Of a stretch of DNA of 64,000 bases, positions 24,101 through 37,202 are shown piece by piece (position 1 is the first letter of the stretch; each line of letters opens with the position of its first letter). Below the pieces are notes generated by a model that saw nothing but the letters and a program-made list of their open reading frames with translations, did no database searches and was not told the origin of the DNA. Both the position numbers and the translations under genes were made by a program. This DNA is from Eutrigla gurnardus (Eukaryota > Chordata > Actinopteri > Perciformes > Triglidae): the NCBI GenBank assembly GCA_963514095.1, contig OY741279.1, positions 4,653,017-4,717,016 on the forward strand, in the 5' to 3' direction.

Positions 24101-27100
24101 TGAAACGAAGGAACAACACTGTTCCTGTAAAATCGGACAGCTTTATTCACCGTTACCATCATTAAAAAGCTAAATCAGAAGTGTTTACATTCAGGAATTT
24201 GCGTAATAAAAAGTGCTACAGATTCTGCTAATGTTAGCTCGTGTCAAAAACGTATACCCCATCCAACCTCTCCAGGTTACCAGGTAAGTATCACTATGAC
24301 ACATAGTCCAACCACGACTCGCTCAAAAGCAACAAAACCAGCTTGAAAATGATGATGGATAAGCCGGCTGATGTTACGCTATGATTGGCCAGTCTTCATT
24401 TAGAGGGGCGGGACTTAGACTCAGTTGTAGGTGATAAGATAAAAGTGTAATTAACTCACACATATAAATATATATATAAATATATATATATGTGTGTATG
24501 TATGATGTGAGGTGCAAGTGTGTGTTCTGTTACCAGAGTGTCCATCCATAGTCGCCACACATTCCCCAGTGTAGAAGTCAAAGATGCTGATGATTTTATC
24601 TGAGCAGCTGGTGGCCACGTATTGACCGGAGGGATCAAGCTGAACCTGCCGGGACAGAGGACAAAAGAGTCAGTATATATATACATATACTGTATATAAA
24701 TATATGGAAAGTGCGGTGCTGACGGTGGAGGAAGGTGTTACCTTGAGCAGACTGCCGTCCTCACTCAGTGATCCCTTATAGAGTTTTTTCTGCTTGCCAC
24801 TACTGATGTTGAAAATCCTGCAGTCAGAAGAAAAAAAAAAGGTTTTCTTTCAAGCTGCAAACCTCACGGACCTTGAAGAAAAAAAAACATGCCCAGCGCT
24901 CACCTGATGCAGCGGTCCTGACACCCTACGGCAGCGTACTTGCTTGTGGGGTCTACAGCCATGTCGTACAGGGTGGTCTTCCTCACCGTGTGATGGGAAC
25001 GCCTGAACTCGGTTCCTCTCTCCGTCTGTGGAACAAAGAAAAACACCGTCAGAGAGAGTGATCTGTACTGTTTAATTCAGAAGAAATCACACTTTGACAC
25101 TGACGACACAGCAGCGTAAAAGAAAACGTGTACGCTAAAATGTTTGTGTTTTAAGAACACTTTGATTCAGCGTTCGAGTTCAGCAGCTCTGAGGAAAGCT
25201 TTGAGTGCTTTGATTTGCACTTTGAGTCTCCGTCAGAGAAGAGAGGATGCTGAGAGTCCGCAATGATTTATTGTTGCTCGTTTCAGCATCTCTCATGGAT
25301 TCACGTTTTTGAAAATCACTAAATGATTATCACGGTTTGGAAAGAAAGTAACAAACTTGAACTTTGCTTTCAGGTATCTACAAATTGCATAGCTGAGTTT
25401 AAAATCATAACATAAACATAAATATATGCATCTTTAAACATGGGTATATCCTCATTTAATTTGCTTAAATGCATGAAAGGCAGAACATTTAGTATTTACC
25501 TCAGTTTAAGTTTGGAGGAGTAAATACTTTTCAAAGTTTAAGCCGTAGAAAATCAGCGTTTCATGGTCAAACATGACAAATTATGCTTAATTGAGAACCC
25601 TTGGAAACAAAGTGCAGGATAACAGACAGCACAGACGATGCTCATTTATGGGAGCACATGCCTGTCACAACGAGTTTCTAAAACGAACGCTCCAGAAATG
25701 TCTGGACGCTGAGAAGAGGCTTTCCAGAAGACTTAACAAGCTGTTGTTTATTGTTCTCTGCAAAACTTAACGAGTCACTGCAGTGGCCTGAATCGCGTCT
25801 TAAGTTTTTATAAAGAACGTTGTTACTTATGCAAGTCTTGACCGAGTGACCCAGAAGCAAAATCTGGATGGAAGCATGCAGCAGGACGTCTCTCCATTAG
25901 CTTGGAAACCTGCAGTGCCAAATGCTGCTTTTTTGTGGAAAACGCTGTCGAGTTGTATTCGCAAACGTAAGCAAAATATATTGTTTTGCCACAGTGAGTC
26001 CTTAGCGTGTGGAATTCATTCATTAATAATTAATTCTAAGTCGAAAAGCAATGAAGTGGGCAGAGAATGTTGCTGATCCAAGCAACTTAGCTCCGTATTG
26101 TGTCGTTTATAGGCAGAGAAATAATTATCAGTGTTTTTTAGGAAATGTTTGTTGGCTTAGCGAGTAACTGTTGTTGAATCAGAATGTTCCTCCGTAGCAA
26201 CATTAAGCAGTAAGCAGGAGAAACCAGGCATTTTACTGCGATGTTAGAACAGCAGCATGAGCTCAAAATGTGCATCGCTTTTATTCAAAAGCAAAACAAA
26301 TTACATAACAGCAATGTGGGTTTATTGGATATTCTACAACAGATTCAAGGAAAGATACATACTTGATAATATCAATAATAATAATAATAATTAGGGGTGG
26401 GTAAAAATATCGATACGGCAATATATCGCGATACTTTGCCGCCCAATACAATATTGATTTTTCAACTCCAAAGATTGATTTAAAAAAAAAAAAAATCATG
26501 TTTAGACACGTTGTGAATGCAGTACTTTATCCTTTTTCATTTTATTATTTTTATTATTTGTTATTATTATTATTATTATTATATTCATTCCAGTGAATTT
26601 AATGGGAATTAATAAAATGGAGAGGCTGTTTTGAATGAAATAGTTTTGACTCAATTTTCCTCTGATCAATATCATCTGATGTACATATACAGGTACTTGT
26701 GTTTTCATCTTTATTTATATTGCAATATCGTGATATTGTGATACGTATCGTATCGTGAGGTTCTTGCCAATACTCACCCCTAGTAATAATATTAACTTTA
26801 TTTATATAGCACCTTTAAAAACAGCAGTTTACAAAGTGCTTTTGACAAACAACAAGGCACATACGGGTCCATACACATAAACATATGTATATATACATAT
26901 ATCAACAGAGCAAGAGAAATGATGGTTGGAAAGATCAGGTGAAAAGACAGTGGAAAAAAAATATTTAAAATAAATCAAATATTTAAAATAAATCAAATAT
27001 TTAAAATAAAAAAATATTTTAAAAAATGATATTTAATGAAATTACAAATAAATAAAATAAAATAAAAATATGATTAAAATGTAAATAAAAATGTAAAAAG

Positions 27101-30100
27101 ACGACATCACATGAAAGCAAGTCTATAAAAGTGTGTTTAAGAAGTGATTTAAAAGAAGTGATTGATGGTGGGAGATGGTGGATTGTGCCTCACCTTGTGT
27201 GCGGTGCGGAAGTAGATGCTCTTGTCTGCCCCACAGCTGATCATCCTCACCTTGTTCTCATTGGCTGAAGAACAAAGATGAATATCTGTCATTTTTTTCC
27301 CTACAATCTACTAGAAAGGTCTAGAGACACAGATAATTTTATATATCACAGACTAAATGAATCCAAAATTAAAAATCAAGGCCAGTATCTGATGCCAACA
27401 AGAGAAAAAAGGCTGTTCTTCTCACAAACAAAGCTCCACTTAACACATGTATAGTTGTCATCTATTATCTAAACAAGCAGAGCTGCGAGCGACATAAAAG
27501 AGCGCGGCTGAATGGAGATGAAAGCGAGGATTAAGCAAAAGATTAGCCGTCAGATGTTCTGACGGCGTCTGGAGCGGCTCACCAGCGAAGCGGACGGCTG
27601 TTATGGATGAAGAATGCTCATCAAGTGTCTGCAGCAGACTGTAGTCATCCTCGGCATCCAAGACGTGGATGAGACGGTCCCTGCTAGCGGTGGCGAGCAG
27701 CTTCAGACCTGACGGCAGCGAGGCGACATAATCACACACGCAGGCGGACACGCAAATACACCGCCATCATGAAAACGCTATGAAACAGACCTGTTTCTGG
27801 TTTACTGTATTCAAGACAGAGGATCTCGGCATCGTGGGCCTCCACTCTCAGAATCTCCTCCATGCTGCTCAGATCGTGAACCCTGTAGAGTGTAAAAAAA
27901 CGCATTTTTTTTAAAGGATGGAGGTCACCTCAAGTCAGCCGTCAGTGTCAGTTTAAGCCTCCGTGTGCTACCTCAGCATCCCGTTGCGATCCCCAGACGC
28001 CAGGTGTTTGCCGTCTGGACTCACACAGATGGTCCTGATGCCGGTCCTGCATTCTGCCGTCTGTCCGTCTCCTGGTTTGTCTGCACTCATATTTGTCAAA
28101 CACCCGGGATCAAGCAAGGCGCCCGTGTTTCCGTCTATGTAGATTATATTCAGGAGATCCTGCAAAAAAAAAAGAAGCAAACGACGGATAGAGAAACATT
28201 ACAAGGAGGAGTCGTGCCTCGGAGATTTTAGACGTAGAGATATCGACGGCAGACTCACACTGCTGAGGATGTTCTGAGAATGAGTTTGTGTCCAATTGTC
28301 CGAGCGCCAAACTCTGATGGTGTTGTCAGCCGAGCAACTGAGGAATGCACCGCATGACAAACCGGCACCGAACTCCCCGGGAACATCTGGGAACATCTGA
28401 CGAAGGACAACAGACGTGGCGTTTAGTCGGGGAAGGTCAGGGAATATTAATGATGTTGAGTTCAGGATTTACATTCATACTTTTCCATTTCAAATCGTGT
28501 GTTTTCAAATGCTCATAGTGAAGAAGATCATCATCGCTATCGTGAGTTACCATCTCGGGATATTTACCTCGATGTCCCCGACACAGGCAGCATGGAAGAG
28601 GGCAGAGTGCACCTTCCCCACCCTGTTGACGTCCCTCACGTCCCACACGTACAGACTGTGGTCGTTGTACACGCAGCTGAGCCACTGGCTGACGGGGTCA
28701 TAGGTGACGGCGACGGCGTCGGGGTAACGGCCGTCAGCCTTGGTGGAAAACAGGTGGCTGATGGGGAAAGAGGTTTGGAATACACATTCAGAGATCACGC
28801 CATAACAGCGACAGATGACATAAAACACTGTAGAGGAAGTGGCCAAAGTAAAGTGTGCCTACTGAATCATAAAGAAATCAGAACGGTAGCTCACAGTTTA
28901 TCATTTTTACACCCTGTATGATATAATATTCACATCACATCTGTCTAGACTTGGAACGCATGTGGTGGTTTAGTAACTTACGATGAGCTTAATATACTGC
29001 ACCACTTAAACCGCCACCGAAATATTCAGGAGTTATTTAGACCGTGAATCATTTTGAGCCTGACGTGGCTCCCTGCCGAGGAACAAAAAAAAAAAATGGC
29101 CGTGCTGCTCCTGAGCTCTTCCTCACCTGGCCTCCGTGATGGCGGAGACGTCAGAGCCGAGAGGGTGCGGCCGCGGCAACGTGCCGGCAAAGTGAAGGTC
29201 GCCGGGGTCGAAGGCTCGCACCGTTCCGTCGGCGCAGCCACAGAAGATCATATCCTCCGACAGAGACAGCGACTGGGCCACGCCCGTCTACGAGGAAAGA
29301 CATCAGCTGTTGTTTACAGACGGAATCTGAAAGAATCTTAACGGACTACAACATCCAGGAATAATCACTGCTATAAAGAGAAATTGCAGTTTCATAATTA
29401 AGTGTAGGGGAGTCCACAGCAGTCCTAATAATGATAAAGGTTACTGCAGGTTCCTATAATGCGTCCTTATAGGAGATCTTCCCAACACAACCGGTACTCG
29501 CCCCTGCTCCTAATCCCACTTTGATCCTCTGACAGGAAGCAGGATCCTCTCGCACACCTTCATCGCCTCTCCATTAAACGCCATGAGCACTATTCTACAG
29601 CACTTAGTGAGGAATACATGAATATACTGTAGATTTAACACCGCCACCGGTAAAGGAAAATTAGATGAGTGAAATATCACATTAATGGTGTAGACACCCA
29701 CTGAATCAATAAAGAGCAGAATGCATGTTTCATAAAAAGCCAGTGGCGTCGCATTTTATAGCGCTTCAAAGTAAGGAATGTGCAATTAAGGCCATGACGC
29801 CGCCTTCCTTTTCAAAACACGCTTATGGATGTCAATCTGAGATGGAATAGCTGGCAGTAAAAGGCCTATCTGAAGGTACAGAAAGGCTCCAAGTAGTACT
29901 TAATATACATATATATATATATATAAAATAAGTGCTTCATTCCGTAGCGTGAAAAGATGCTTTCCTATATATAATCTGGACAACGGACAGACGAGGTGGA
30001 GAAGCAGTAAATGATTTTGGTCATCGGGGTTAAAGTGAGAAAATATGCACAAATCTATTTTATTGTAATATATTCCCATGTATGCTCATCGGAGTCATCG

Positions 30101-33100
30101 CGAGTCAGCCCAGCGTCTCTACCTCTCCCCTTACACCGTGCACACGTGTAGCGGAGGGAGTTGCTATGGTTACGTGCACGCTCCGTGTCTCCGTCGCTCA
30201 CAATCTCTCTGGCAATGTACCGTTCTTGATGCACAATTGGTTTTCATAGCACCCTCAATTTAACTTAGCAGCGGGTGGCTGTCTCTCGACTTCTTCCAAA
30301 AGTTGACGTGGTGTAGAGTTGCAGGAAATCTGTTTTAAATTACAATTTTTTTTCAGTATTGCTCATATTTAGTCCCCCCATTTCAAAACCAGGTGCTCAC
30401 GTTGAGCACAGATCTTTATTATTGATGTTTTGAAGAAAAAGGTATGTGTAATATCTGGTGTGTATGTCTGAAATGATACCCAATAAACAGAAATTAGCAA
30501 AAAATAATATATAGAATAATATAGTTGAATAGATCTGCCTTACAGCTACGTGTTTAATTGATCTTTAGATTATTGCAATGGCAGAGTGGTAGTGATGGTA
30601 GTGATGCTGTGGTAGCAACCTGTCAATCACAAGGAAGCCCCGCCCCTAAAGCATCCCCTGCTTTCTGGTCTGATTGAAGAAGACTTGAAACTAGAGACCA
30701 TAAACTCATGTTTACAATGTTTACTGAGATAATAAATCAAGAGAGAACATTTTTCTCATAGACTTCTATACAATCAGAGAGGAGTCGCCCCCTGGTGGCC
30801 AGTAGACAGAATGCAAGTTTAAGACACACTGCCGCCTGCTAGAAACACCTATCCCCTTAAAACTATGTGTACTACAACAAGATAGAGAGTGAGCTCCAGA
30901 ATAACTGTAGAACAGGTTTTTTTACCTTCAATATGAACCCAATCACTATCCCCTTCATCACTCCCATTAATAATTCATAAGATTAAAAGCAGTGGTAGAT
31001 AAAGAGCCCCAAACAAGCTCTTTGTCACTGCCGGATACTTCCTGCGAGCCACTCACCTGCAGGTCCACCCACTTGTCCAGCATCCTCTTGCTGTTGAACT
31101 CGCACAGCAGACCGGACGAGGTGATGCAGAAGGTGGAGTCAGAGGCGGAGCCCCGCCCACAGGCCACGTCGCAGAAGAAGTTGTTCCTCAGCTCGCCCAG
31201 CAGCCCGGAGCGGCCCAGCAGAGGGACGGGGGCGCTGGCCTAGATACCACAGAGGGGCGAGGGTTAGCTGAATACCGTCCACGCTCACACCCGCGTGTCA
31301 ACATTACATCCTTAACATGTGTGCATGCATGTAAGATTTTTCTTTTTTGCAAAGAAGTGGGATTTCTTAGTGTGAAAAAAAAACACAGTAAAATGTGTGA
31401 TTTGTATTGCAAAACTATTTCACATTTGTTAAGTGTTTCTTTATTTTATTATGTTAACAGTTCGATGCAAAGTGCACTGAAGTGAAGACACTCCGGAGCA
31501 GGGAAATAAAAATGAAAATGAATATTTTCAAGGCTGTAAAGATTTTTCAAAGTGTGTTTCGTAGAATAAAAAAAACGCTTCTGAATGGAGTAAAAAGGAA
31601 TTACAACTCCAGGAACTACCAAAGCAAAGTTGCATCTTTAAATGGCTTACACAAACTTTATAAAAGACACACCAACGTGTATGTATTACCTTGCTGGCCT
31701 TGCAGTGGTCCAGATACCAGAATTTGACATGTCTGTTGCCCACGGTTACAAAGTAGGAGCTGTCCTCGGAGAAAGACACGCCTGTCACCTTACTCGACAC
31801 CTTGTTGGCAGCAACGACGACGTCTTTCTGCAAGGGGAACAAAAACCATGCATGTCAAAGACGGCGTTCTGCGTGATTTCTTTCTACACGATGCCTTCTA
31901 GCTTTGCACTGATGTGACAAACACGATGGAGCGTTTCCTCTCCACAGAGCCGGCTGCGGGTCTACGAGGCGTACCTTCCACGCCCAGACGTTGACCATCA
32001 TGTCGTGCTGGCTTCCCACGCTGACGATGTATTTGCCGCTGGGGGAGAACGCCACGCAGGAGACGCCATATTTGTGCCTCTGAAGCTCCGACACCTGGCG
32101 TCGTTCCGCCACATCCCACAGTCTCACTGCCGGCAGGTGACCGCTCTGGTGGAAGAGACAGTGAAAGACAGTGAAAATCATTGATTGCCATTGAAGAAAA
32201 GGTTCCTTCCTGCGTCTAAGTGCTATATTCTATTGTTTTAACATTCCCCATTCAGTCTATCCAGGGTCACAAATAGATTATCCTCTGCTCACTGTATACA
32301 GCGACTTGTCCCTTGACCTGTTCACATTATTCTCAGAGGGATCAAAGGGTCAGCAGGCTATTTGCGTGGCTTATTATTTTAGCGCGGCAGAACGACCCTT
32401 TCGAAGGTCAAAGTTAAAAGGAAATTCGGCAGTCTGAAGGACGCTGAAATTGGATGACATTCATCTACAGACTGAGCTGCATACAAAGGAGACACAAAGA
32501 AAGACGTATATATAAAAAAAAAAAAGATATGCATGTCTGCCTCCCGCCTGTCCTTGATGTAAATCAGCTTGAGTGTGTGCGAGAGACATTTCTTATTAGA
32601 TCGTTCACCCAGGAATATCTTCTCCTCTTTCAAGGCTTTTAGGAAATCCTCTGACGGAGCTGTGATGCTTTCAGCGTTTGGTTTCTCACTATTAACATTT
32701 GGCTGGGAGGATTGACCTTGTAAACTTGTATATTAAGTAGTTCAATATAAAAATCTGTTCTGTCATACTGTAAAAAAAAATCTGTAAAATACTCCATAGT
32801 AGCAGTCTACCAAATTTGGTTCCTTTTCCTCATCGCAGTCGGTCATTTGAACTTTGGTCTCTGCCGTCATAGCAACCACTGCGGTCTCATCCACTTACGC
32901 ACAGAAGGCTTTAATCGGCTTTGATTGGCTGCTGCGGCTTAAGATAGCATAGCGTGTTGAGGCACGCGCTGTTACCACAACACAGATGCAGATGCTTGAC
33001 TGACACACACAGTGGAACGTGAGGGGAGCCGAGTCCTGCATCCTGCCGGTACATCCTCAATGAAACATGCATGCTCCTCTTAACGTGGACTAGCGCAGCC

Positions 33101-36100
33101 CGCAAGATTCACCGAATTCTGGTGAATGACAGCAAAACTGCAGCAATAACCGCGAAGACTCACCTCTCCTGTGACCAAGTACTTGCCATCGGGGGAGAAG
33201 GATAGAGCTGTGATGGTCTTTCTGTGAAAAGGGAGAGGAATTGAGAAAGACAGCTTTGCCGGTTTGACATTGTCTCCATTTAAATGCAGATTGTATTTGT
33301 GTTTTAACTCACCTTGAAGCGTTGATAATGTGGTGCTGTCTCTTCTTTTTGGGGTTCAGCAAAACCACCACACACCTACACAAGAAAAAAAAATGTTTTT
33401 CAATATATTATATAATACAACAATGCATTTCACTTGGAACAGATCTTGTGTTTGGTATGTGTGGTACTGAGGAAATAGTAAAGTGGAAAATTACCGGGCC
33501 AACTTTCAGGTGTTTTTTTTTTTTTTCATTTATTTAGTCAAGGTGTTCACAAGAAAGGCAAACACTTGAGTAGGAAAATAACACCTTTTCAGGTCAAGCA
33601 ATAATTGAACTTTTCTCTGTGGCATTGCTTAACATACTGAGTGACTATGAACCATGACCTTGATGTAACACAGGAATCCATATAACATTACTCTAATAGC
33701 ATTTATACAGAAGTAATCCTAAATGTACGAATCTCAGTTGGATTAAACTTTGTTCTGTGACCTGTTTTTTTAAAGAAGAAAATTACATTCCACCATATAA
33801 AAAATGCCACATCACTGTACTCGTTCGTGCATTTAGTGTTAATCAAAATTAAAAACACTATAAAAGTGAACTCGCAAAAACCGTTGAACAACAAACTACA
33901 AAATTATTACGTCCGACATTTATTTTTTTACAATTCGTCCCGACAACAAAGCACTTGAACGTGACATGCTCGTCATTCCGACTACACAAGTGGGAAGTAG
34001 GATTTTCCGACAAGCACGTGAAGGCAGCAGAAGCTACAGCCCTGTTAGCTCAGCTAGCTAGCATAATGACTGTGAAACAGCTAGACTGGCTCCGCCTAAA
34101 GGTCACATAATCCACCTAACACAACACAATTAAATACAATAGTAGTCCCAGTGTGTTAATTTGGGAGATTTTAATAGGTAGAAGTCCGTGAAAAACAAGG
34201 CTAGCTGTCTCACCCGAAGCTAACGTCAAAGCAAGGCTTAGCTAATCGGCTTCCGGCGCTAGCTTCAATTTACCACACAAAGTCTCTTCTACGTGTATTT
34301 CCCAAATGCCAAAATAACATTTTGAGATTTAAATCAAATAAAACGGCGTGGGAAAGAGGACGAATAAAATGTACTCGTAGGTGAAGTCCGTGAGGCTAGC
34401 TGTCGCACCCGAAGCTAACGTCGAAGCTAGGTTAAGCTAACGTTAAAGCTAGGCTAAGCTAATCGTCTTCTGGCGCTAGCTTCAATCTACCATACAGAGT
34501 CTCTTCTACGTGTATTTCCCAAATGCCAAAATAACATTTTGAGATTTAAATAAAATAAAACGGCGTCGGAAAGAGGACGAATAAAATGTACTCGTAGGTG
34601 AAGTCCGTGAGGCTAGCTGTCGCACCCGAAGCTAACGTCGAAGCTAGGTTAAGCTAACGTTAAAGCTAGGCAAAGCTAATCGGTTTATGGCGCTAGCTTC
34701 AATCTACCAGTCTTCTACATGTATTTCCAAAATATCAAAATAATCCTTTGAGATTGAATCAACTAAAACGGCGTGTAAATAGGATGGACTATTCTGTTAT
34801 AAACGTGACATTAACCTACCTGTTGTGTCGTAACTGAGATAAAGCAAATGTCCACCAGACGCGTGGACATAGGCTGGGTAACAGAAATATGAACACCACA
34901 CAAGGGTTAATGCTATTATTCTCTTCCGATATTCAAATAATCAGATCATATAGTTTCCTGCTAATAAAACTTCCTCTTCACAACCTGTTGGAGAGCAGCT
35001 GTTTGAAGCTGCCAGGTATTTAGCCGTCTGTGCCAGGAGACTGCAGCCATGTTGCCACAGCTTGTGCAGATTTAAACTGGGAGACGGCAGGTGGGTTGCC
35101 AGACTGTGCACAACTTGGGGAACGTAGGCTATAAAGCTTGCTAAAATGGCAGGCAGACACACACACATTATGAGAACATAAATGCCGAGACACAGCGTGC
35201 TTGTGTTTTTACAGTCTGGCTTCACCGTGGTGCAGCATCGACCACCGTAGATCTGAATCCTCCAAACCCTGCGGTTCACACTTCTCCTTTTCTGCAGCCG
35301 AGCCGGTTAACACAGCCGGTGTCACTGTTTGCATGAAATTAACAATACTTCACAGCGCTCTTTAAATCACAGAGAAGAGTTGAAGAAAGCCCTCCCCGAG
35401 GATATGGATAAAAAAATAAAAAATGAAAAAACAAGGCTTTGGAGTTTCTCTGATGAGAAAAGCCCGCTGAGCTCTCCTCCTCAGTTCCTCTGAGATAGTG
35501 CAGAGATAACACACACACACACACAGATGAACGTCTGTGTGAGGTGGATATGATAAGGAAGTGTGGAGCACTGATAAGTCAAAGGTCAGATCTGGAGATA
35601 AGGATTTCAGAAACGATCTCTTACCCTGCAGGATAGGCGACTAGACCAGATCGGGGGTCACAAGCCAGACCACTGTTTCCCGAAGCTGTGACTCCGAGCA
35701 CCTTCTCCAAAGTCACCTGGAGAGACACAAAGCAGCTTTGTTTGTTGAGGATTTAATCACAGCACAAGTTGGTGGACACAGAGGGATAAACACCAACGGT
35801 GATGTAACTTCCTCGTCAATGAATGGAAGACAGAAATAGATTGGTTTGGTTGCAACACGTGAGGACGTCAGATATAAAAAATAAGATATTACACTCAACT
35901 ATATTCCTAGAACGTGGAAAATCCAACTTGTGACGGTGGCAAAGGCTTGCATGTTTTTATTTTAAACAACATAAGTTGTAAATGTACTCCACACACGTCA
36001 TAAGAATGAAACGGTTCCTCTCTTAAATGAAAGTTAAGAGCTTTGCTGTGCGATGTTAGAGGTTCCTCCGACACTCGCTTCAATAAAACTTAATCTCCCG

Positions 36101-36447
36101 GGACAGAACAGGAGGATTTCAAGAGTTTTAATGGATTTGGGGGAATATTTGGAAGATTATCTATATCCCACGAACACATGAAAGAAGGAGACATTTTCAC
36201 TGCTTGTCCAAGTATGTCGTTGATTTCTTTAAAAAAATAACATCTTTCCAGAAGTTTTGAATACACATGCATGCTTGTCAATAGGATAATCTAATAATAA
36301 TATTGGTTTATTAGTTAGATGGCAAACGTTTTGTTTACGTCATCTTTTGGAGATGTGTTTAAGAGAAACAACAAACAAACAGAAATAGGATCAGATTGAA
36401 CCTGGTTATTCAACAGAAGATGTGACAGAAGGCTTGGCAGGACATGC

Positions 36448-36504
<57 letters not shown>

Positions 36505-37202
36505 TGGGAATTATAAAGCAGCTGTTCAGTGTAATTGATTAGTCTGGAATGTACCTTTGGTGTCCTACTGACACATGAAATATTAATGGAGAACAATAAA
36601 AAGCATGACGACTTGATGTCAGAATCACGGTCTCAACACTACTGAGAGCTTTAGTTTATATATTTATATTAAAAGTATCACATTTGAATAAGGATCCCTT
36701 TATAATAAAAAATGGAACCATAGGATTTATTGGTAGTAAATGGACACTTTGCGAGTTAAAAACGTTTCATAAGAACACACTTTGGGTTGCCAGGTTGGGA
36801 AAAAACAATTAGGTTGGTGGTTAAAATCTCTGTTTGTGCATAATACAGTTATAAATGCAAGTTATCATTGATAAATGCTTGAATTAAAACGTTTTCTAAC
36901 TATTTTGTTTACAAACTGGCCATCCAAAAGTACTAATCTATAAGACATTAGGAACGTATTATTTGACATAAATACAGCCATTAGTTGCATCTTTAAACTC
37001 TTTATAAGGGGCTTTAATAGAGAGTGGCACCTTTTCCTCTTCAGAGGTAATTCAGAGTGAAGCTGAACTCTCAGAGAGGGGTGTGAGTGCGGTTGAGTAC
37101 CTTGCTGCTGAGGCTCTCTTTGCCGCTCTTCTTGTGCGCGCTCGACGGAGAACGCAGCAAATTCCTGATGCGACTTTTGATCGTGAACGCGTCTCCAGGC
37201 AT
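13982..37202 (-). CDS. mapkbp1: MAPK-binding protein 1 (WD40 scaffold)
   Basis: Thirty-three coding exons (5' to 3'): 37202-37101, 35716-35625, 33375-33313, 33221-33164, 32145-31975, 31827-31690, 31239-31057, 29287-29127, 28757-28568, 28396-28259, 28159-27972, 27882-27791, 27708-27583, 27264-27194, 25025-24904, 24817-24742, 24645-24534, 23873-23810, 23469-23359, 23265-23108, 22436-22399, 21418-21230, 21087-20945, 20833-20694, 19773-19582, 18815-18749, 17873-17718, 17433-17261, 16828-16274, 16191-16125, 16038-15950, 15167-15082, 14227-13982. Every phase agrees, giving 1518 residues, close to human MAPKBP1 (about 1514 from memory). The start, with TIKSRIRNLLRSPS, matches MAPKBP1 rather than its paralogue WDR62. 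Residues about 40-725 are two WD40 propellers (GKYLVTGE, NVWAWK, KFWYLD, CSADNTIRVW, ASRDRLIHVLD, CGADKSIYF). The rest is acidic and Ser/Pro-rich with a helical C-terminus (EKAMALLEQYAELLL). The family binds JNK, influences NF-kB and NOD2 signalling, and localises to spindle poles and centrosomes. It is convergent with lgals3 and downstream of mga, as in human. The donor of exon 31 is uncertain (15950 or 15791). Confidence 0.93.
15009..15081. repeat. (CA)n microsatellite abutting mapkbp1 exon 32
   Basis: Perfect CA tract, (GT)n in the transcript. Its exon-proximal end supplies the GT of the 5' splice site at 15081/15080. Confidence 0.9.
20187..20262. repeat. Short repeat with GGGACCCCCTGC end, copy 2 (reverse)
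   Basis: AGAGGTCTTCAACAGGGGG through GCAGAGTTACAGCAGGGGG TCCC is the reverse complement counterpart of 8172-8246. It lies in the mapkbp1 intron between 19774 and 20693. The element may extend into the AT-rich sequence beyond. Confidence 0.5.
21120..21190. repeat. (CA)n microsatellite filling a short mapkbp1 intron
   Basis: Perfect CA tract of about 71 bases within the 142-base intron 21088-21229. Confidence 0.9.
22757..23067. mobile_element. piggyBac-type MITE with TTAA target sites
   Basis: TTAA at 22757-22760 is followed by AGTGTCAGTCCGTAACATTT. The other end is its inverted counterpart (AGTGGCAGTCCGTAACATTT on the minus strand) followed by TTAA at 23064-23067. Length about 303 bases between the TTAA copies, no coding capacity. 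It lies in the mapkbp1 intron between exons 20 and 21. TTAA duplication is the piggyBac signature; the family name is inferred. Confidence 0.75.
26391..26783. mobile_element. hAT-like MITE, copy 1
   Basis: It starts TAGGGGTGGGTAAAAATATC and ends with CTCACCCCTA, with ATCGATACGG / CGTATCGTATCG words at both subterminal regions. Flanks share TAATAAT, suggesting an 8-base target duplication. A second copy is at 47315-47796. It lies in the mapkbp1 intron between exons 14 and 15. Confidence 0.65.
26790..26880. repeat. Fish interspersed repeat fragment (TTTATATAGCACCTTT type)
   Basis: CTTTATTTATATAGCACCTT followed by TTACAAAGTGCTTTTGACAA is a word pair seen widely in fish genomes. It is directly next to the hAT-like MITE. 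The family was not assigned. Confidence 0.5.
26955..27090. repeat. AT-rich low-complexity tandem tract
   Basis: Repeated ATTTAAAATAAATCAAAT words grade into AAATAAAAT runs. It is intronic in mapkbp1, with no other signal. Confidence 0.7.
30588..30845. repeat. Interspersed repeat, family A, copy 3 (reverse, diverged)
   Basis: Inverted relative to copies 1 and 2. Recognisable blocks are CCTGTCAATCACAAGG, AGCCCCGCCCCTAAAGCA, CATAGACTTCTATACAATC and CGCCCCCTGGTGGCC. It lies in mapkbp1 intron 7 (29288-31056). Confidence 0.65.
34181..34785. repeat. Three tandem copies of a unit of about 200-216 bases
   Basis: Copies start near 34182, 34384 and 34599, each with GAAGTCCGTGA, GGCTAGCTGTC-CACCCGAAG, CTCTTCTACGTGTATTTCC and AACATTTTGAGATT. 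The second and third are most alike. They lie in mapkbp1 intron 2 and show no open frame. CpG-containing words are retained between copies. Confidence 0.8.
36447..36503. repeat. (CTGT)n microsatellite
   Basis: Perfect tetranucleotide tract in mapkbp1 intron 1. Confidence 0.9.
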
